DNA of 64,000 bases from Flagellimonas aurea (GCF_017313785.1 NZ_JAFLNL010000008.1:124001-188000), one strand, 5' to 3'. Shown: positions 16,355 through 25,762, numbered from the stretch's first letter. Notes: a model not told the origin generated them from the sequence alone. Numbers and translations: made by a program.

Positions 16355-18366
16355 ACAATCCATTGTTGGAGCCTTTTAACCAAGCTCCTTTTTCCAAAAT
16401 AAAGAACGAACATTTTAAGCCTGCTTTTCTTCAGGCTATCGAGGACACCAAAAAAGAAATCGATGACATTGTAAACAACCCTGAACCCCCAACTTTTGAA
16501 AATACTTTGGAAGCCCTGGATTTTTCCGGGCAACAGTTGGACCGAATCTCCAGCATATTTTTCAATTTGAATTCTGCTGAGACCAATGAGGAAATTCAAA
16601 AAATAGCTCAGGAAGTATCACCTATTTTATCAGAGTTCAGCAACGATATTACTTTGAACGAAGGTCTTTTTGCAAGGGTCAAAACCGTTTATGAGCAACG
16701 TGACTCTCTGGATTTGACCACCGAACAACAAACGCTTCTTGAAAAGAAATACAAGAATTTCAGTAGAAACGGGGCCAATTTAAAGGAAGAGAATAAAAAA
16801 CGTCTGCGTGAAATCGATGCCGAACTCTCTAAGTTGAAGCTTATATTTGGAGAAAACGTATTGGCCGAGACCAACAAGTACGAAATGTTGCTAACGGATG
16901 AAGAAGATGTGGACGGATTACCCGAAGGAACCAAAGAAGCTGCTGCTCAATTAGCGGAATCTAAAGGTAAAGAAGGCTGGATGATTACGCTGGATTACCC
17001 GAGCTACATCCCATTTATGAAATATGCCAAAAACAGGAAGTTGCGCAAGGAACTTTCCATGGCTTTTGGCAGCAAGGGTTTCCACAATGACGAGCTGGAC
17101 AACCAAGAAAACGTAAAACGCATCGTAAACCTTCGCCACGAAAGAGCCAATCTTTTGGGCTATAAAACCCATGCAGATTTTGTGCTCGAGGAGCGCATGG
17201 CGGAGACCCCCGAAAAAGTAAAAGACTTTCTGAACGAACTTTTGGAAAAAGCCAAACCAGCAGCCGAAAGAGAGTTTACGGAATTAGAGGCATACGCCAA
17301 GGAATTGGACAACATTGACCGTTTGGAAAAATGGGACAGTGCCTACTACTCCGAAAAATTGAAGCAAAAGCTTTTCAATTTGGATGATGAAAAACTGAAA
17401 CCATACTTCAAACTGGAAAATGTAATCAACGGGGTTTTCAAAGTTGCTGAAAAACTCTTTGGGCTTACGTTTAAAGAAGTGGACAACGTGGACAAATACC
17501 ATCCAGAAGTCAAGACTTTTGAGGTATATGATAACGATGAGTTTATTTCCTTGTTCTATGCCGATTTCCATCCTAGGCCAGGAAAACGTGGTGGTGCTTG
17601 GATGACCTCCTACAAGCCTCAGTATATTTTAAATGGCGAAAATAGCAGACCACACATTTCCAATGTCTGCAATTTCACCAAGCCTACAAGTTCAAAACCC
17701 TCGTTGCTTACCTTTAATGAGGTCACGACCCTGTTCCATGAATTTGGTCACGGACTTCACGGCATGCTAGCGAACACCAACTACCCTAGCCTATCGGGCA
17801 CTTCGGTGTATTGGGATTTTGTGGAACTGCCCAGCCAAGTAATGGAAAACTGGTGTTACGAGAAAGAAGCATTGGAACTTTTCGCCCATCATTATGAGAC
17901 AGGTGAATTAATTCCAATGGAACTGGTAGCAAAAATCAAGGAATCAGCTACTTTTCAGGAGGGTATGGCCACCGTTCGCCAATTGAGTTTTGGGTTATTG
18001 GACATGGCATGGCACGGAAAGGCCCCATTGGGCATCAAGGATGTGAAAGCCTACGAAGAAGAAGCCTTTGAAAGCACAAATTTGTTCCCCGAAACAGCGG
18101 AAACATGTATGAGCACATCATTCTCGCATATTTTTCAAGGAGGTTATTCATCTGGCTACTATAGCTACAAATGGGCGGAAGTTCTGGATGCAGATGCCTT
18201 TGCCTATTTCAAGGAAAACGGGGTTTTCAGTAAAATGGTTGCGGACAAATTTAAAGAGCATGTGCTCTCAAAAGGCGGAACGGAAAACCCCATGGACCTA
18301 TACAAGAAGTTCAGGGGAGCAGAACCCAAAATTGATGCCTTATTGGAACGGGCAGGACTCGTTTAA
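16351..18366 (+). CDS. M3 family zinc oligopeptidase (PrlC/Dcp-like), 671 aa
   Basis: The thimet oligopeptidase-type metallopeptidase motif is FHEFGHGLHG near residue 470 (HExxH), with the downstream glutamate in ELPSQVMENW. The N-terminal helical half (NNPLLEPFNQAPFSKIKNEHFKPAF) is typical of oligopeptidase A and peptidyl-dipeptidase Dcp. No signal peptide is present, so it is probably cytoplasmic and degrades short peptides. The ATG overlaps the stop of the preceding membrane-protein gene; a TTG 15 codons earlier is not used. Which of PrlC or Dcp is closer cannot be decided by eye. Confidence 0.93.
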   Translation: MNNPLLEPFNQAPFSKIKNEHFKPAFLQAIEDTKKEIDDIVNNPEPPTFENTLEALDFSGQQLDRISSIFFNLNSAETNEEIQKIAQEVSPILSEFSNDITLNEGLFARVKTVYEQRDSLDLTTEQQTLLEKKYKNFSRNGANLKEENKKRLREIDAELSKLKLIFGENVLAETNKYEMLLTDEEDVDGLPEGTKEAAAQLAESKGKEGWMITLDYPSYIPFMKYAKNRKLRKELSMAFGSKGFHNDELDNQENVKRIVNLRHERANLLGYKTHADFVLEERMAETPEKVKDFLNELLEKAKPAAEREFTELEAYAKELDNIDRLEKWDSAYYSEKLKQKLFNLDDEKLKPYFKLENVINGVFKVAEKLFGLTFKEVDNVDKYHPEVKTFEVYDNDEFISLFYADFHPRPGKRGGAWMTSYKPQYILNGENSRPHISNVCNFTKPTSSKPSLLTFNEVTTLFHEFGHGLHGMLANTNYPSLSGTSVYWDFVELPSQVMENWCYEKEALELFAHHYETGELIPMELVAKIKESATFQEGMATVRQLSFGLLDMAWHGKAPLGIKDVKAYEEEAFESTNLFPETAETCMSTSFSHIFQGGYSSGYYSYKWAEVLDADAFAYFKENGVFSKMVADKFKEHVLSKGGTENPMDLYKKFRGAEPKIDALLERAGLV

Positions 18367-18433
18367 AACGATTTGAATAGAAATTAAATTTCAAGCATCT
18401 CTAAAACAAAAGCTGATTTTTAGTATCTTTTAA

Positions 18434-18453
18434 GATTTAAATTTATTTAAATC
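18434..18453. promoter_or_regulatory. 20-bp inverted repeat upstream of a PAS histidine kinase gene
   Basis: GATTTAAAT and ATTTAAATC flank a two-base spacer, 64 bases before the kinase ATG. The arms match perfectly over nine bases. Its location suits an operator, but the sequence is almost pure A/T, so chance is a serious alternative. Confidence 0.3.
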
Positions 18454-18516
18454 AACCTTAACCTTGTCCATGAATGGTCAACACCACTTCCTTTTTTAGA
18501 CCTAATCCGAAAACAT

Positions 18517-20376
18517 ATGAAGAATTGGGACAATGAGGAGTCGGCATCTGTGAATTTGTTCAAAGAGGTCATCAAACTTGCCAAAATTGGAATCTATGAG
18601 CTATATGTTGCCACCAATGAAGTCTATTGGAGCGATGTCACCAAACAAATTGTCCAAGTGTCAACAGACTTTGTCCCGACAATGGAAAACATCAAGTCCT
18701 TTTTTAAAGAAGGATATTATAAGGACAAGGCCAGAGATGCCATGTACCGTGCTTTGAACAATGGCGACCCTTATGATTTAGACCTCGAAATTTTAACGGC
18801 AAAAGGTAATATTCGTTATGTCCGTAATGTGGGGTATCCCCATATGGCAAATGGCCAATGCCTTAAAATAGTCGGCTTTCTTCAGGACATTACCGAAAGA
18901 AAAAATACTGGAATTGAACTTGCCAAAAAAAATCAACAGTTAAACCTTGCAGAACAACTGTCCAAAATTGGATATTGGGAATGGGATATTGTTGAAGATG
19001 AAATCATGTGGTCCGATAACCTATATCGGATTTTCGATTTGGAATTGGGCACTCCTATCAATTTTGAGCGCGTCATCGAATCCATCCATCCCGATGACAG
19101 GGAAATGTTTCGTGAAAACGCTGAAGAAATCATAGCGAAGAAAAGATTTCAAAAATTCATGCACCGAATCATTCATAAAGATGGAAATGTCCATACCGTT
19201 GAACTGATTGGCGAATTAATTACCGACAAAAATGGTGATGTAATAAAAATGATCGGAACCACCCAGGATATTACGGAGCATAGGATGTCCGAGATAAAGT
19301 TTAGGGGACTATTGGATTCGGCTCCGGACACTATGGTAATCGTCAACCAAATGGGTATCATCCAATTAATAAACAAGCAGGCGGAAAAAATGTTTGGCTA
19401 TATGCCCGCTGAACTTAAAGACAAACATTTGACCAAATTGGTCCCCAGAAGACTTTGGGACACCATGGAGTATTATGCCGACAACTTTTTCAAATCCCCC
19501 AAACATACCGAAGTCCCAGCTGATCTTGACTTTTTTATACAGAACAAATCTGGATTCCAAATACCTGTTCAAGTAACCCTAAGTCCACTTAAAACCTCCG
19601 AAGGATTACTTGTTTCCATTGCAATAAGGGATATTACCGCCCAAAAACAAGCAGCCCACCGTATATTGGAAACCAACAAAAGCTTAAAAGAATCGGCAAC
19701 GCGCTTAAAAGCCCAAAATCGACAATTGGAGGAATTCAATCAGATCACATCGCACAATTTACGATCACCGGTGAGCAATCTAAAAGCACTGCTGGATATT
19801 TATAAAACGGAAAGCGATGAAGGAACCAAAGAAATGATCATCGACAAAATAGATTCCGTCGCGAACCATTTAACATGGACCTTGGATACTTTGGTAGAAT
19901 CATTGATTATTAAAAAGGGCTCCGTACAGTCCTTGGAAAAGACATATTTTGAGAAAACTTTATCCAAAACAAAAGAAATGTTGGCTGCGGAGATTTCAAA
20001 AACCAATGCCACAATAGAGCACGATTTTTCGGAGATACCAAGCGCCATGTACAACAAAATCTATCTTGAAAGTATTTTTCTCAATTTGATAAGCAATTCT
20101 CTAAAGTACAGGGCGGAGGATAGAGCCCCGAAAATTTTTGTGCAATCCAAAATTAATGACGGTATCGTACAATTGGAATTCCGGGACAACGGATTGGGAA
20201 TCGACCTGAAAAAGAACGGCCACAAACTGTTCGGTTTCAGCAAGGTTTTTCATAGAAATAAAGATGCCAAAGGCGTTGGTTTGTTTTTAACAAAGGCCCA
20301 AGTGGATGCCATGGGCGGTAAAATTTGGGCTTCAAGTGAAGTAGGAAAGGGAACTTCATTTTTTATAAACTTATAA
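18517..20376 (+). CDS. PAS-domain sensor histidine kinase, 619 aa
   Basis: Three PAS modules lie at about 20-125, 145-255 and 262-375, each ending with a PAC-like segment (VGFLQDITERK, IGTTQDITEH, IAIRDITAQK). A coiled linker leads to the dimerisation/phosphoacceptor domain with His413 in FNQITSHNLRSPVSNL. The ATPase domain has NLISNSLKY (N box), FRDNGLGID and KGVGLFLTKAQVDAMGGKIW. There is no transmembrane segment or signal peptide, so it is a cytoplasmic sensor. A single-domain receiver gene follows 12 bases downstream, an obvious partner. Confidence 0.93.
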   Translation: MKNWDNEESASVNLFKEVIKLAKIGIYELYVATNEVYWSDVTKQIVQVSTDFVPTMENIKSFFKEGYYKDKARDAMYRALNNGDPYDLDLEILTAKGNIRYVRNVGYPHMANGQCLKIVGFLQDITERKNTGIELAKKNQQLNLAEQLSKIGYWEWDIVEDEIMWSDNLYRIFDLELGTPINFERVIESIHPDDREMFRENAEEIIAKKRFQKFMHRIIHKDGNVHTVELIGELITDKNGDVIKMIGTTQDITEHRMSEIKFRGLLDSAPDTMVIVNQMGIIQLINKQAEKMFGYMPAELKDKHLTKLVPRRLWDTMEYYADNFFKSPKHTEVPADLDFFIQNKSGFQIPVQVTLSPLKTSEGLLVSIAIRDITAQKQAAHRILETNKSLKESATRLKAQNRQLEEFNQITSHNLRSPVSNLKALLDIYKTESDEGTKEMIIDKIDSVANHLTWTLDTLVESLIIKKGSVQSLEKTYFEKTLSKTKEMLAAEISKTNATIEHDFSEIPSAMYNKIYLESIFLNLISNSLKYRAEDRAPKIFVQSKINDGIVQLEFRDNGLGIDLKKNGHKLFGFSKVFHRNKDAKGVGLFLTKAQVDAMGGKIWASSEVGKGTSFFINL

Positions 20377-20388
20377 TCAAAGATAATT

Positions 20389-20784
20389 ATGGAACCATTC
20401 AATGTCTTTGTGGTTGATGATGACGAAATCTATCAATTCACTATTGGAGTTGCCCTTAAAAGTATTCCTCAGATAGGTACTGTACATACATTTTGTGATG
20501 GTGCAGAGGCACTGGAACATATTGTTGTCCATCAAAATGACGACGATCTACTTCCTGACCTCATCTTTTTGGATATCAATATGCCTGTAATGGATGGTTT
20601 CCAATTCATGTCCGAGTTTGTGGAAATGCTTCCTAAATTGAACAAAGAAATCAAAGTGTACATGGTGTCCTCTTCAATGGATCCAAAGGATATCAAAAAG
20701 GCGAAAAGAATCCATGCTATATCGGATTATCTTGTAAAACCTTTAAAACCCGAAGATATCGAGAAAATCATTTTAAAAATGTAA
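20389..20784 (+). CDS. Single-domain response regulator (CheY-like), 131 aa
   Basis: Receiver residues are all present: Asp10-Asp11-Asp12 acidic cluster, phosphoacceptor Asp62 in FLDINMP, Ser in VSSSMD and Lys-Pro in YLVKPLKP. There is no output domain. It is 12 bases after the PAS histidine kinase and is presumably phosphorylated by it; the signal must pass on by protein contact or phosphorelay. Similar stand-alone receivers in this phylum often follow PAS kinases. Confidence 0.92.
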   Translation: MEPFNVFVVDDDEIYQFTIGVALKSIPQIGTVHTFCDGAEALEHIVVHQNDDDLLPDLIFLDINMPVMDGFQFMSEFVEMLPKLNKEIKVYMVSSSMDPKDIKKAKRIHAISDYLVKPLKPEDIEKIILKM

Positions 20785-20962
20785 CCGATAACACATTTGT
20801 TTTTTACATTTTTTTATTCCCAACCAACTCGTACATAATATTGGCCGAATTACCTGAAGGCTAGATAGTGTTTTCGATCAAAAATTCAAAAATTTATATT
20901 AAAAACCTGTTTCGGTGTTAGCTTGGCGTCTTTTGAACGTCCAATGCGTTTTCAGTCACATC

Positions 20963-20991
20963 TTTGGATGTTCAAAAAACCCTTACATTTG
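20963..20991 (+). promoter_or_regulatory. Flavobacterial housekeeping-type promoter for the ECF sigma factor gene
   Basis: TTTG at 20963-20966, a 17-base spacer and TACATTTG at 20984-20991 match the Bacteroidota consensus TTG-N17-23-TAnnTTTG. The ATG follows 16 bases after the -7 element, so the leader would be very short. The 223 bases between the receiver gene and this gene otherwise hold nothing I can identify. Confidence 0.55.
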
Positions 20992-21007
20992 GTAATTCGA
21001 TAAGAAT

Positions 21008-21562
21008 ATGACCAAGCACAAACTTCAACCGGAAAACTGGGTAGACCAATATGCGGACTATCTTTTCAACTATGCGGTCTCGCGTGTTAGCGATGCTGAA
21101 ATAGCAAAGGATTTGGTACAGGAAACCTTTTTTGCGGGACTCAACTCTGCCAAAAACTTTAAGGGAGATGCAGCCGAGCGTACTTGGTTGGTATCCATTT
21201 TAAAAAGAAAGGTCATCGACCATTATCGAAAAATAAATTCAAAAAAAGGCAAAGCAGAGGTCCGAATCAACTATAGTTCCGATTCCGATGCAGAGGGTGA
21301 CTGGCTGGAACAACAAGTTGCGGACCCTTTCAGTAAAGATGGCGACAATATTTTGGAAAATGAAGAATTGGGTTCAGCTATTCAAGATTGTATCACCAAA
21401 TTGCCGCAAAAACAGGCCTTGGCCTTTAAATTAAAGACCATTCAAGGCATGAGTACCGAGGATATTTGTAATGAACTGGACATAAATCCGTCCAACCTTT
21501 GGGTAATGATCCATAGGGCAAGGACATCGCTTATGGGTTGTTTAAACGAAAATTGGTTTTAG
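21008..21562 (+). CDS. ECF-type RNA polymerase sigma factor, 184 aa
   Basis: Sigma region 2 is at about 8-75 (YADYLFNYAVSRVSDAEIAKDLVQETFFAGL, and ERTWLVSILKRKVIDHYRK). Region 4 is at about 125-180 (LPQKQALAFKLKTIQGMSTEDICNELDINPSNLWVMIHRARTSL, here cut into segments of the helix-turn-helix). The stop is followed two bases later by a tiny Cys-rich protein that looks like its regulator. The controlled genes are unknown. Confidence 0.92.
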   Translation: MTKHKLQPENWVDQYADYLFNYAVSRVSDAEIAKDLVQETFFAGLNSAKNFKGDAAERTWLVSILKRKVIDHYRKINSKKGKAEVRINYSSDSDAEGDWLEQQVADPFSKDGDNILENEELGSAIQDCITKLPQKQALAFKLKTIQGMSTEDICNELDINPSNLWVMIHRARTSLMGCLNENWF

Positions 21563-21564
21563 GT

Positions 21565-21795
21565 ATGAAGATTTCATGTAAAGAGGCATCATGTATTTGC
21601 GACAAATCCCAGTATAAAGAAGCTAGCTTTTGGGACATTGTCAAACTGCGCTTCCACCTACTATATTGTAAAGTCTGCAAAGGATACTCCAAAAAGAACA
21701 GCGAATTGACCTCATTGTGCGATCGCGCTGGACTCACTATGTTGTCTGAAGACGACAAAAAACGCATGAAACGGGAGCTTGGAGAGAAGTTTTAA
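21565..21795 (+). CDS. Minimal zinc-finger anti-sigma-like protein, 76 aa
   Basis: The start is the ATG at 21565, two bases after the sigma factor stop. The protein contains HLLYCKVC near 31-38, the H-x3-C-x2-C core of zinc-binding anti-sigma (ZAS) proteins, preceded by Cys residues in SCKEASCIC. It has no transmembrane segment, unlike typical membrane-bound anti-sigma factors, so if it acts on the sigma factor it does so in the cytoplasm. Similar small proteins next to gcvP have been labelled glycine dehydrogenase in automatic annotation, which the sequence does not support. Its stop overlaps the convergent next gene by four bases. Confidence 0.75.
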   Translation: MKISCKEASCICDKSQYKEASFWDIVKLRFHLLYCKVCKGYSKKNSELTSLCDRAGLTMLSEDDKKRMKRELGEKF

Positions 21796-22616
21796 AAAAA
21801 CTCTTTGACAAACCAGAACAACGAAAACCAGAAAATCGGGATAGCTTCCACCCAAAACATCACAAAATACTTGGACTGCATTCGCTTCTTTGATATCAGT
21901 ATAAAAACAAGTACGGCCGACAAAATTAGCCGTAACGGGATTTCATTTTGATGGATTTCGTCTTTCAAAAACGTCATCAAGAAAAAAATCAAGATAAGCC
22001 CAATCCCCAATCGGGTGGCATTTTTTATCCCCAAAACCTGCGGCAATGTCCGTAAACTTTTGTCGTCCCATTGTAAATCCCTTATCTCAAAAGGAAGAAT
22101 CAGTATCAACACCAGTAGCATCCGCTGAATGAATGTTACCGCAAAATCCCAGTCCAAGGTCATTTTTGCATCCAAAACAGGCAATAGAACCGAAAACCCG
22201 GCCCAGACAAAGGCCACGATATAAATTTTTAATCCCGCCAAATTCCTCAAATTATTGGCACTGGGCAACAAAGGCACGGCATACAGCGCGGACAACACTC
22301 CCAAAATAGTCGTCGCTATCCAAATATCCCTATTCAGTTGCAGCAAAAAATAAACCGCGAAAGCAAAGGAAACAAAGCTGAATAATTGGATGATTTTGTG
22401 ATATGCATTGGACACAATAAGGTACTTGTATGCCTCAACACCATACTTAATGAAATTGTAGCAAACAATCACACTGAAAAAAATGAAACCCATTAGATTG
22501 ACATCCGATGAGCTGCCCAACAAATGGAAGGTGACGCCCGCCATAGAAATTACTGCTACGGCCACATGTATACTGGCGTCCAGATAAAAATCAAATATGG
22601 CTTTTAGGGTCCGCAT
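21792..22616 (-). CDS. UbiA-like polytopic membrane protein with incomplete active site, 274 aa
   Basis: Eight or nine hydrophobic helices match the length and pattern of UbiA-superfamily prenyltransferases. The second aspartate motif is recognisable in LPFEIRDLQWDDKSLRTLP near 176-194. The first motif, normally N-D-x-x-D-x-x-x-D, is NFIKYGVEAYKYLI near 54-67 and lacks the aspartates that bind prenyl diphosphate. Enzyme activity is therefore doubtful. It is convergent with the sigma factor operon and divergent from gcvP. Confidence 0.65.
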   Translation of the reverse strand: MRTLKAIFDFYLDASIHVAVAVISMAGVTFHLLGSSSDVNLMGFIFFSVIVCYNFIKYGVEAYKYLIVSNAYHKIIQLFSFVSFAFAVYFLLQLNRDIWIATTILGVLSALYAVPLLPSANNLRNLAGLKIYIVAFVWAGFSVLLPVLDAKMTLDWDFAVTFIQRMLLVLILILPFEIRDLQWDDKSLRTLPQVLGIKNATRLGIGLILIFFLMTFLKDEIHQNEIPLRLILSAVLVFILISKKRMQSKYFVMFWVEAIPIFWFSLFWFVKEFF

Positions 22617-22688
22617 GGGGATAAAAAATTATGCTTGGGCACTAAGGTTAATTGGTGGTTAACAACTTTGCTCCAGAGTCCATCAAAA

Positions 22689-22722
22689 TTGGTTATTTTC
22701 ATTGAATTAATCCCTAATTTTG
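22689..22722 (+). promoter_or_regulatory. Candidate gcvP promoter
   Basis: TTG at 22689-22691 and TAATTTTG at 22715-22722 are separated by 23 bases, within the range reported for flavobacterial promoters. Transcription would start about 14 bases before the gcvP ATG at 22743. Confidence 0.45.
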
Positions 22723-22742
22723 TGCACTTTATTGGATTGAAC

Positions 22743-25595
22743 ATGAACACAGAGGTTTTTGCCGCCAGACACATTGGCATCACAGAAAGAGACTTGCCCC
22801 ACATGCTCGAAACCATTGGGGTGGAAAGTATGGAACAGCTCATTTATGAGACCATTCCCGATGACATCAAACTAAAAAAACCATTGGACCTTCCCGAAGG
22901 TATCAGTGAACATGAATTCCTGAGCCACCTGAACAGCTTGGCCAAGAAAAACAAGGTTTTTAAAACCTATATCGGATTGGGGTACCATGAATCGCTTACC
23001 CCATCTGTTATTAAAAGAAATATCTTGGAAAATCCAGGATGGTACACCGCCTACACCCCCTATCAGGCAGAGATTGCCCAAGGTAGGTTGGAAGCGCTTT
23101 TGAACTTCCAAACCATGGTCGCCGACCTTACCGGTATGGAAATTGCCAATGCATCGCTATTGGATGAAAGTACAGCGGCAGCCGAGGCCATGAACATGTT
23201 GTTCGAGCTTCGCAACCGTCAACAGAAAAAAAGCGGTGCGGTAAAATTCTTTGTTTCCGAAGAAATATTGCCACAAACATTGAGCTTATTGGAAACAAGA
23301 GCTATTCCTTTGGGGATAGAACTTGTAATCGGTGACCACGAGAAATTTGATTTTTCAGAAGAATTCTATGGTGCGTTGTTACAATATCCGGGGAAACATG
23401 GTCAAGTAAACGACTATGCATCCTTTGTGGAAAAAGCCAAGGAGAATGAAATTAAAGTTGCCGTTGCTGCCGACATTTTGAGCTTGGTACCATTGACCCC
23501 TCCGGGCGAATGGGGTGTGGATGCCGTAGTGGGAACAACCCAACGTTTCGGGATTCCATTGGGGTATGGTGGACCACATGCCGCATTCTTTGCCACCAAA
23601 GAAGAGTATAAAAGAAGTATTCCAGGACGTATCATCGGCATCACTAAAGATACTGATGGCAACCCAGCGCTCCGAATGGCACTTCAAACTAGGGAGCAGC
23701 ATATAAAAAGGGACAAAGCCACTTCAAATATTTGTACCGCACAAGTATTATTGGCCGTGATGGCGGGCATGTACGCCGTATATCATGGACCAGAAGGTTT
23801 AAAATATATTGCGAACAAAGTACACAATAACACCAAAAAGTTGGTCAGCGTCTTGGAAGCTCATGGTTTTGAGCAAATGAACAGTGCTTATTTTGATACT
23901 GTTGAGGTGAAGGTCAAAAACAGTAGTAAACTCAAACAAGTTGCAGAAAGTAAAGGCATCAATCTTCACTACATTGACGAGAATACAGTGTCCATTTCTT
24001 TGAATGAAGCCGTTTCCAATACTGATGTGGAAACTTTGATCTCCTGCTTTTTGGAATCACATGATTTAGATGAAAAGCAATTGAGTGATGCTCAATTGGA
24101 TGAAGCTATTCCAACCAACCTTCAAAGACAGGCTCCATTTATGGAGCACGAAGTCTTCAACTCCTATCATTCCGAGACCGAGTTGATGCGTTACATCAAA
24201 AAATTGGAACGTAAGGATTTGGCCTTGAATCAATCCATGATTTCTTTAGGCAGCTGTACCATGAAGCTGAATGCCGCATCGGAAATGTTGCCGTTGAGCT
24301 GGGGCGAATGGGGGAACATCCACCCATTTGTGCCTTTAAATCAAGCTGAAGGTTATCAAGAGGTTTTAAAATCTTTGGAAGAACAATTGAATGTCATCAC
24401 AGGGTTTTCTGCGACCTCCCTTCAACCCAACTCGGGTGCGCAAGGTGAATATGCAGGGCTTATGGTTATCCGTGCTTACCATGAATCCAGAGGTGAGGGA
24501 CATCGCAACATCTGTTTGATTCCTGCTTCGGCCCACGGCACCAATCCTGCTTCGGCCGTAATGGCAGGCATGAAAGTGGTCGTGACCAAAACCGATGAAA
24601 AAGGAAATATCGATTTGAACGATTTGGAAGAGAAAGTGAATCAACATGCGGAGAACCTAGCTGCATTAATGGTCACCTACCCTTCCACTCACGGGGTTTT
24701 TGAATCGTCCATAAAACAGATTACAAAACTTATCCATGACAACGGAGGACAGGTCTATATGGACGGTGCCAATATGAATGCGCAGGTTGGATTGACCAAT
24801 CCCGCTACCATTGGTGCCGATGTATGCCACTTGAACCTTCATAAGACCTTTGCCATCCCACACGGAGGTGGAGGACCAGGTGTTGGGCCTATTTGCGTGG
24901 CCGAGCAATTGAAACCTTTTTTACCGACCAATCCAGTAATTCCTACGGGGGGAGAAAGTGCCATCACAGCCATTTCATCAGCGCCATGGGGAAGCTCTTT
25001 GGTGTGCTTGATTTCTTATGGATATATTAAAATGTTGGGTTCAGAAGGACTGACAAACGCCACCAAGGCCGCTATCCTCAACGCCAACTACATCAAAGAC
25101 CGTTTAAAAGGTAAGTTCGATGTACTGTATGCTGGCGAAAGAGGACGTGCCGCCCACGAAATGATCATTGATTGCAGACCATTTAAAGCAAATGGCATCG
25201 AAGTTACCGATATTGCCAAACGTTTGATTGATTATGGTTTCCATGCACCAACGGTATCGTTCCCCGTAGCTGGAACATTGATGATAGAACCAACGGAAAG
25301 TGAAAGTCGTTCAGAACTGGACCGCTTCTGCAATGCCTTGCTATCCATCAGAACAGAAATCGATGAGGCTACTTCTGATGAGACGGACAATGTCCTGAAA
25401 AATGCACCTCACACATTGGCCATGGTTACCAGCGATTCTTGGGAGCACCCATATAGCAGGGAAGAAGCGGCCTTCCCATTACCTTATATTGCCGAAAACA
25501 AATTTTGGCCAAGTATACGAAGGACAGATGAAGCATTTGGGGATCGTAATTTAATGTGCACCTGTGCACCTATCGAAGATTACATAGAGGCCTAA
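22743..25595 (+). CDS. gcvP: Glycine dehydrogenase (aminomethyl-transferring), P protein of the glycine cleavage system
   Basis: This full-length fused P protein (950 aa) decarboxylates glycine with PLP and passes the aminomethyl group to GcvH. Its start FAARHIGITERDLPHML is typical. The N-terminal half includes YTPYQAEIAQGRLEALLNFQT. The C-terminal half includes the PLP lysine segment HLNLHKTFAIPHGGGGPG and the Gly-rich PTGGESAIT. The in-frame extension to 22635 has no family similarity. The gene is single; gcvT and gcvH are not in this window. Confidence 0.98.
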   Translation: MNTEVFAARHIGITERDLPHMLETIGVESMEQLIYETIPDDIKLKKPLDLPEGISEHEFLSHLNSLAKKNKVFKTYIGLGYHESLTPSVIKRNILENPGWYTAYTPYQAEIAQGRLEALLNFQTMVADLTGMEIANASLLDESTAAAEAMNMLFELRNRQQKKSGAVKFFVSEEILPQTLSLLETRAIPLGIELVIGDHEKFDFSEEFYGALLQYPGKHGQVNDYASFVEKAKENEIKVAVAADILSLVPLTPPGEWGVDAVVGTTQRFGIPLGYGGPHAAFFATKEEYKRSIPGRIIGITKDTDGNPALRMALQTREQHIKRDKATSNICTAQVLLAVMAGMYAVYHGPEGLKYIANKVHNNTKKLVSVLEAHGFEQMNSAYFDTVEVKVKNSSKLKQVAESKGINLHYIDENTVSISLNEAVSNTDVETLISCFLESHDLDEKQLSDAQLDEAIPTNLQRQAPFMEHEVFNSYHSETELMRYIKKLERKDLALNQSMISLGSCTMKLNAASEMLPLSWGEWGNIHPFVPLNQAEGYQEVLKSLEEQLNVITGFSATSLQPNSGAQGEYAGLMVIRAYHESRGEGHRNICLIPASAHGTNPASAVMAGMKVVVTKTDEKGNIDLNDLEEKVNQHAENLAALMVTYPSTHGVFESSIKQITKLIHDNGGQVYMDGANMNAQVGLTNPATIGADVCHLNLHKTFAIPHGGGGPGVGPICVAEQLKPFLPTNPVIPTGGESAITAISSAPWGSSLVCLISYGYIKMLGSEGLTNATKAAILNANYIKDRLKGKFDVLYAGERGRAAHEMIIDCRPFKANGIEVTDIAKRLIDYGFHAPTVSFPVAGTLMIEPTESESRSELDRFCNALLSIRTEIDEATSDETDNVLKNAPHTLAMVTSDSWEHPYSREEAAFPLPYIAENKFWPSIRRTDEAFGDRNLMCTCAPIEDYIEA

Positions 25596-25616
25596 AAACC
25601 ACTATAAACATTGATT

Positions 25617-25653
25617 AAAAGCCTTGTTACTAATAATAGTTCAAGGCTTTTTT
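25617..25653 (+). terminator. Intrinsic terminator after gcvP
   Basis: AAAAGCCTTG and CAAGGCTTTTTT flank a loop of 15 bases (25627-25641). It lies 22 bases past the gcvP stop. Confidence 0.8.
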
Positions 25654-25696
25654 CATATCCAGCAATATATAAGTTACCTTTTGAACATTGTATAAT

Positions 25697-25716
25697 TTAT
25701 TATGCATGCATAATAA
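25697..25716. promoter_or_regulatory. 20-bp perfect palindrome upstream of the ketoacyl-synthase cassette
   Basis: TTATTATGCATGCATAATAA is a perfect inverted repeat with the alternating core TGCATGCA, 46 bases before the ATG of the FabH-like gene and after the gcvP terminator. It is a plausible operator for the three-gene cassette that follows. No nearby regulator gene is obvious. Confidence 0.45.
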
Positions 25717-25762
25717 TAATGGTTCAATACCTTAAATTGTATTGATTAAACCTCCGCACAAC

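Noticed and set aside
25627..25641. Possible small RNA in the gcvP terminator loop
   Set aside because: The loop is only 15 bases and the stem-loop fully explains the sequence as a terminator.
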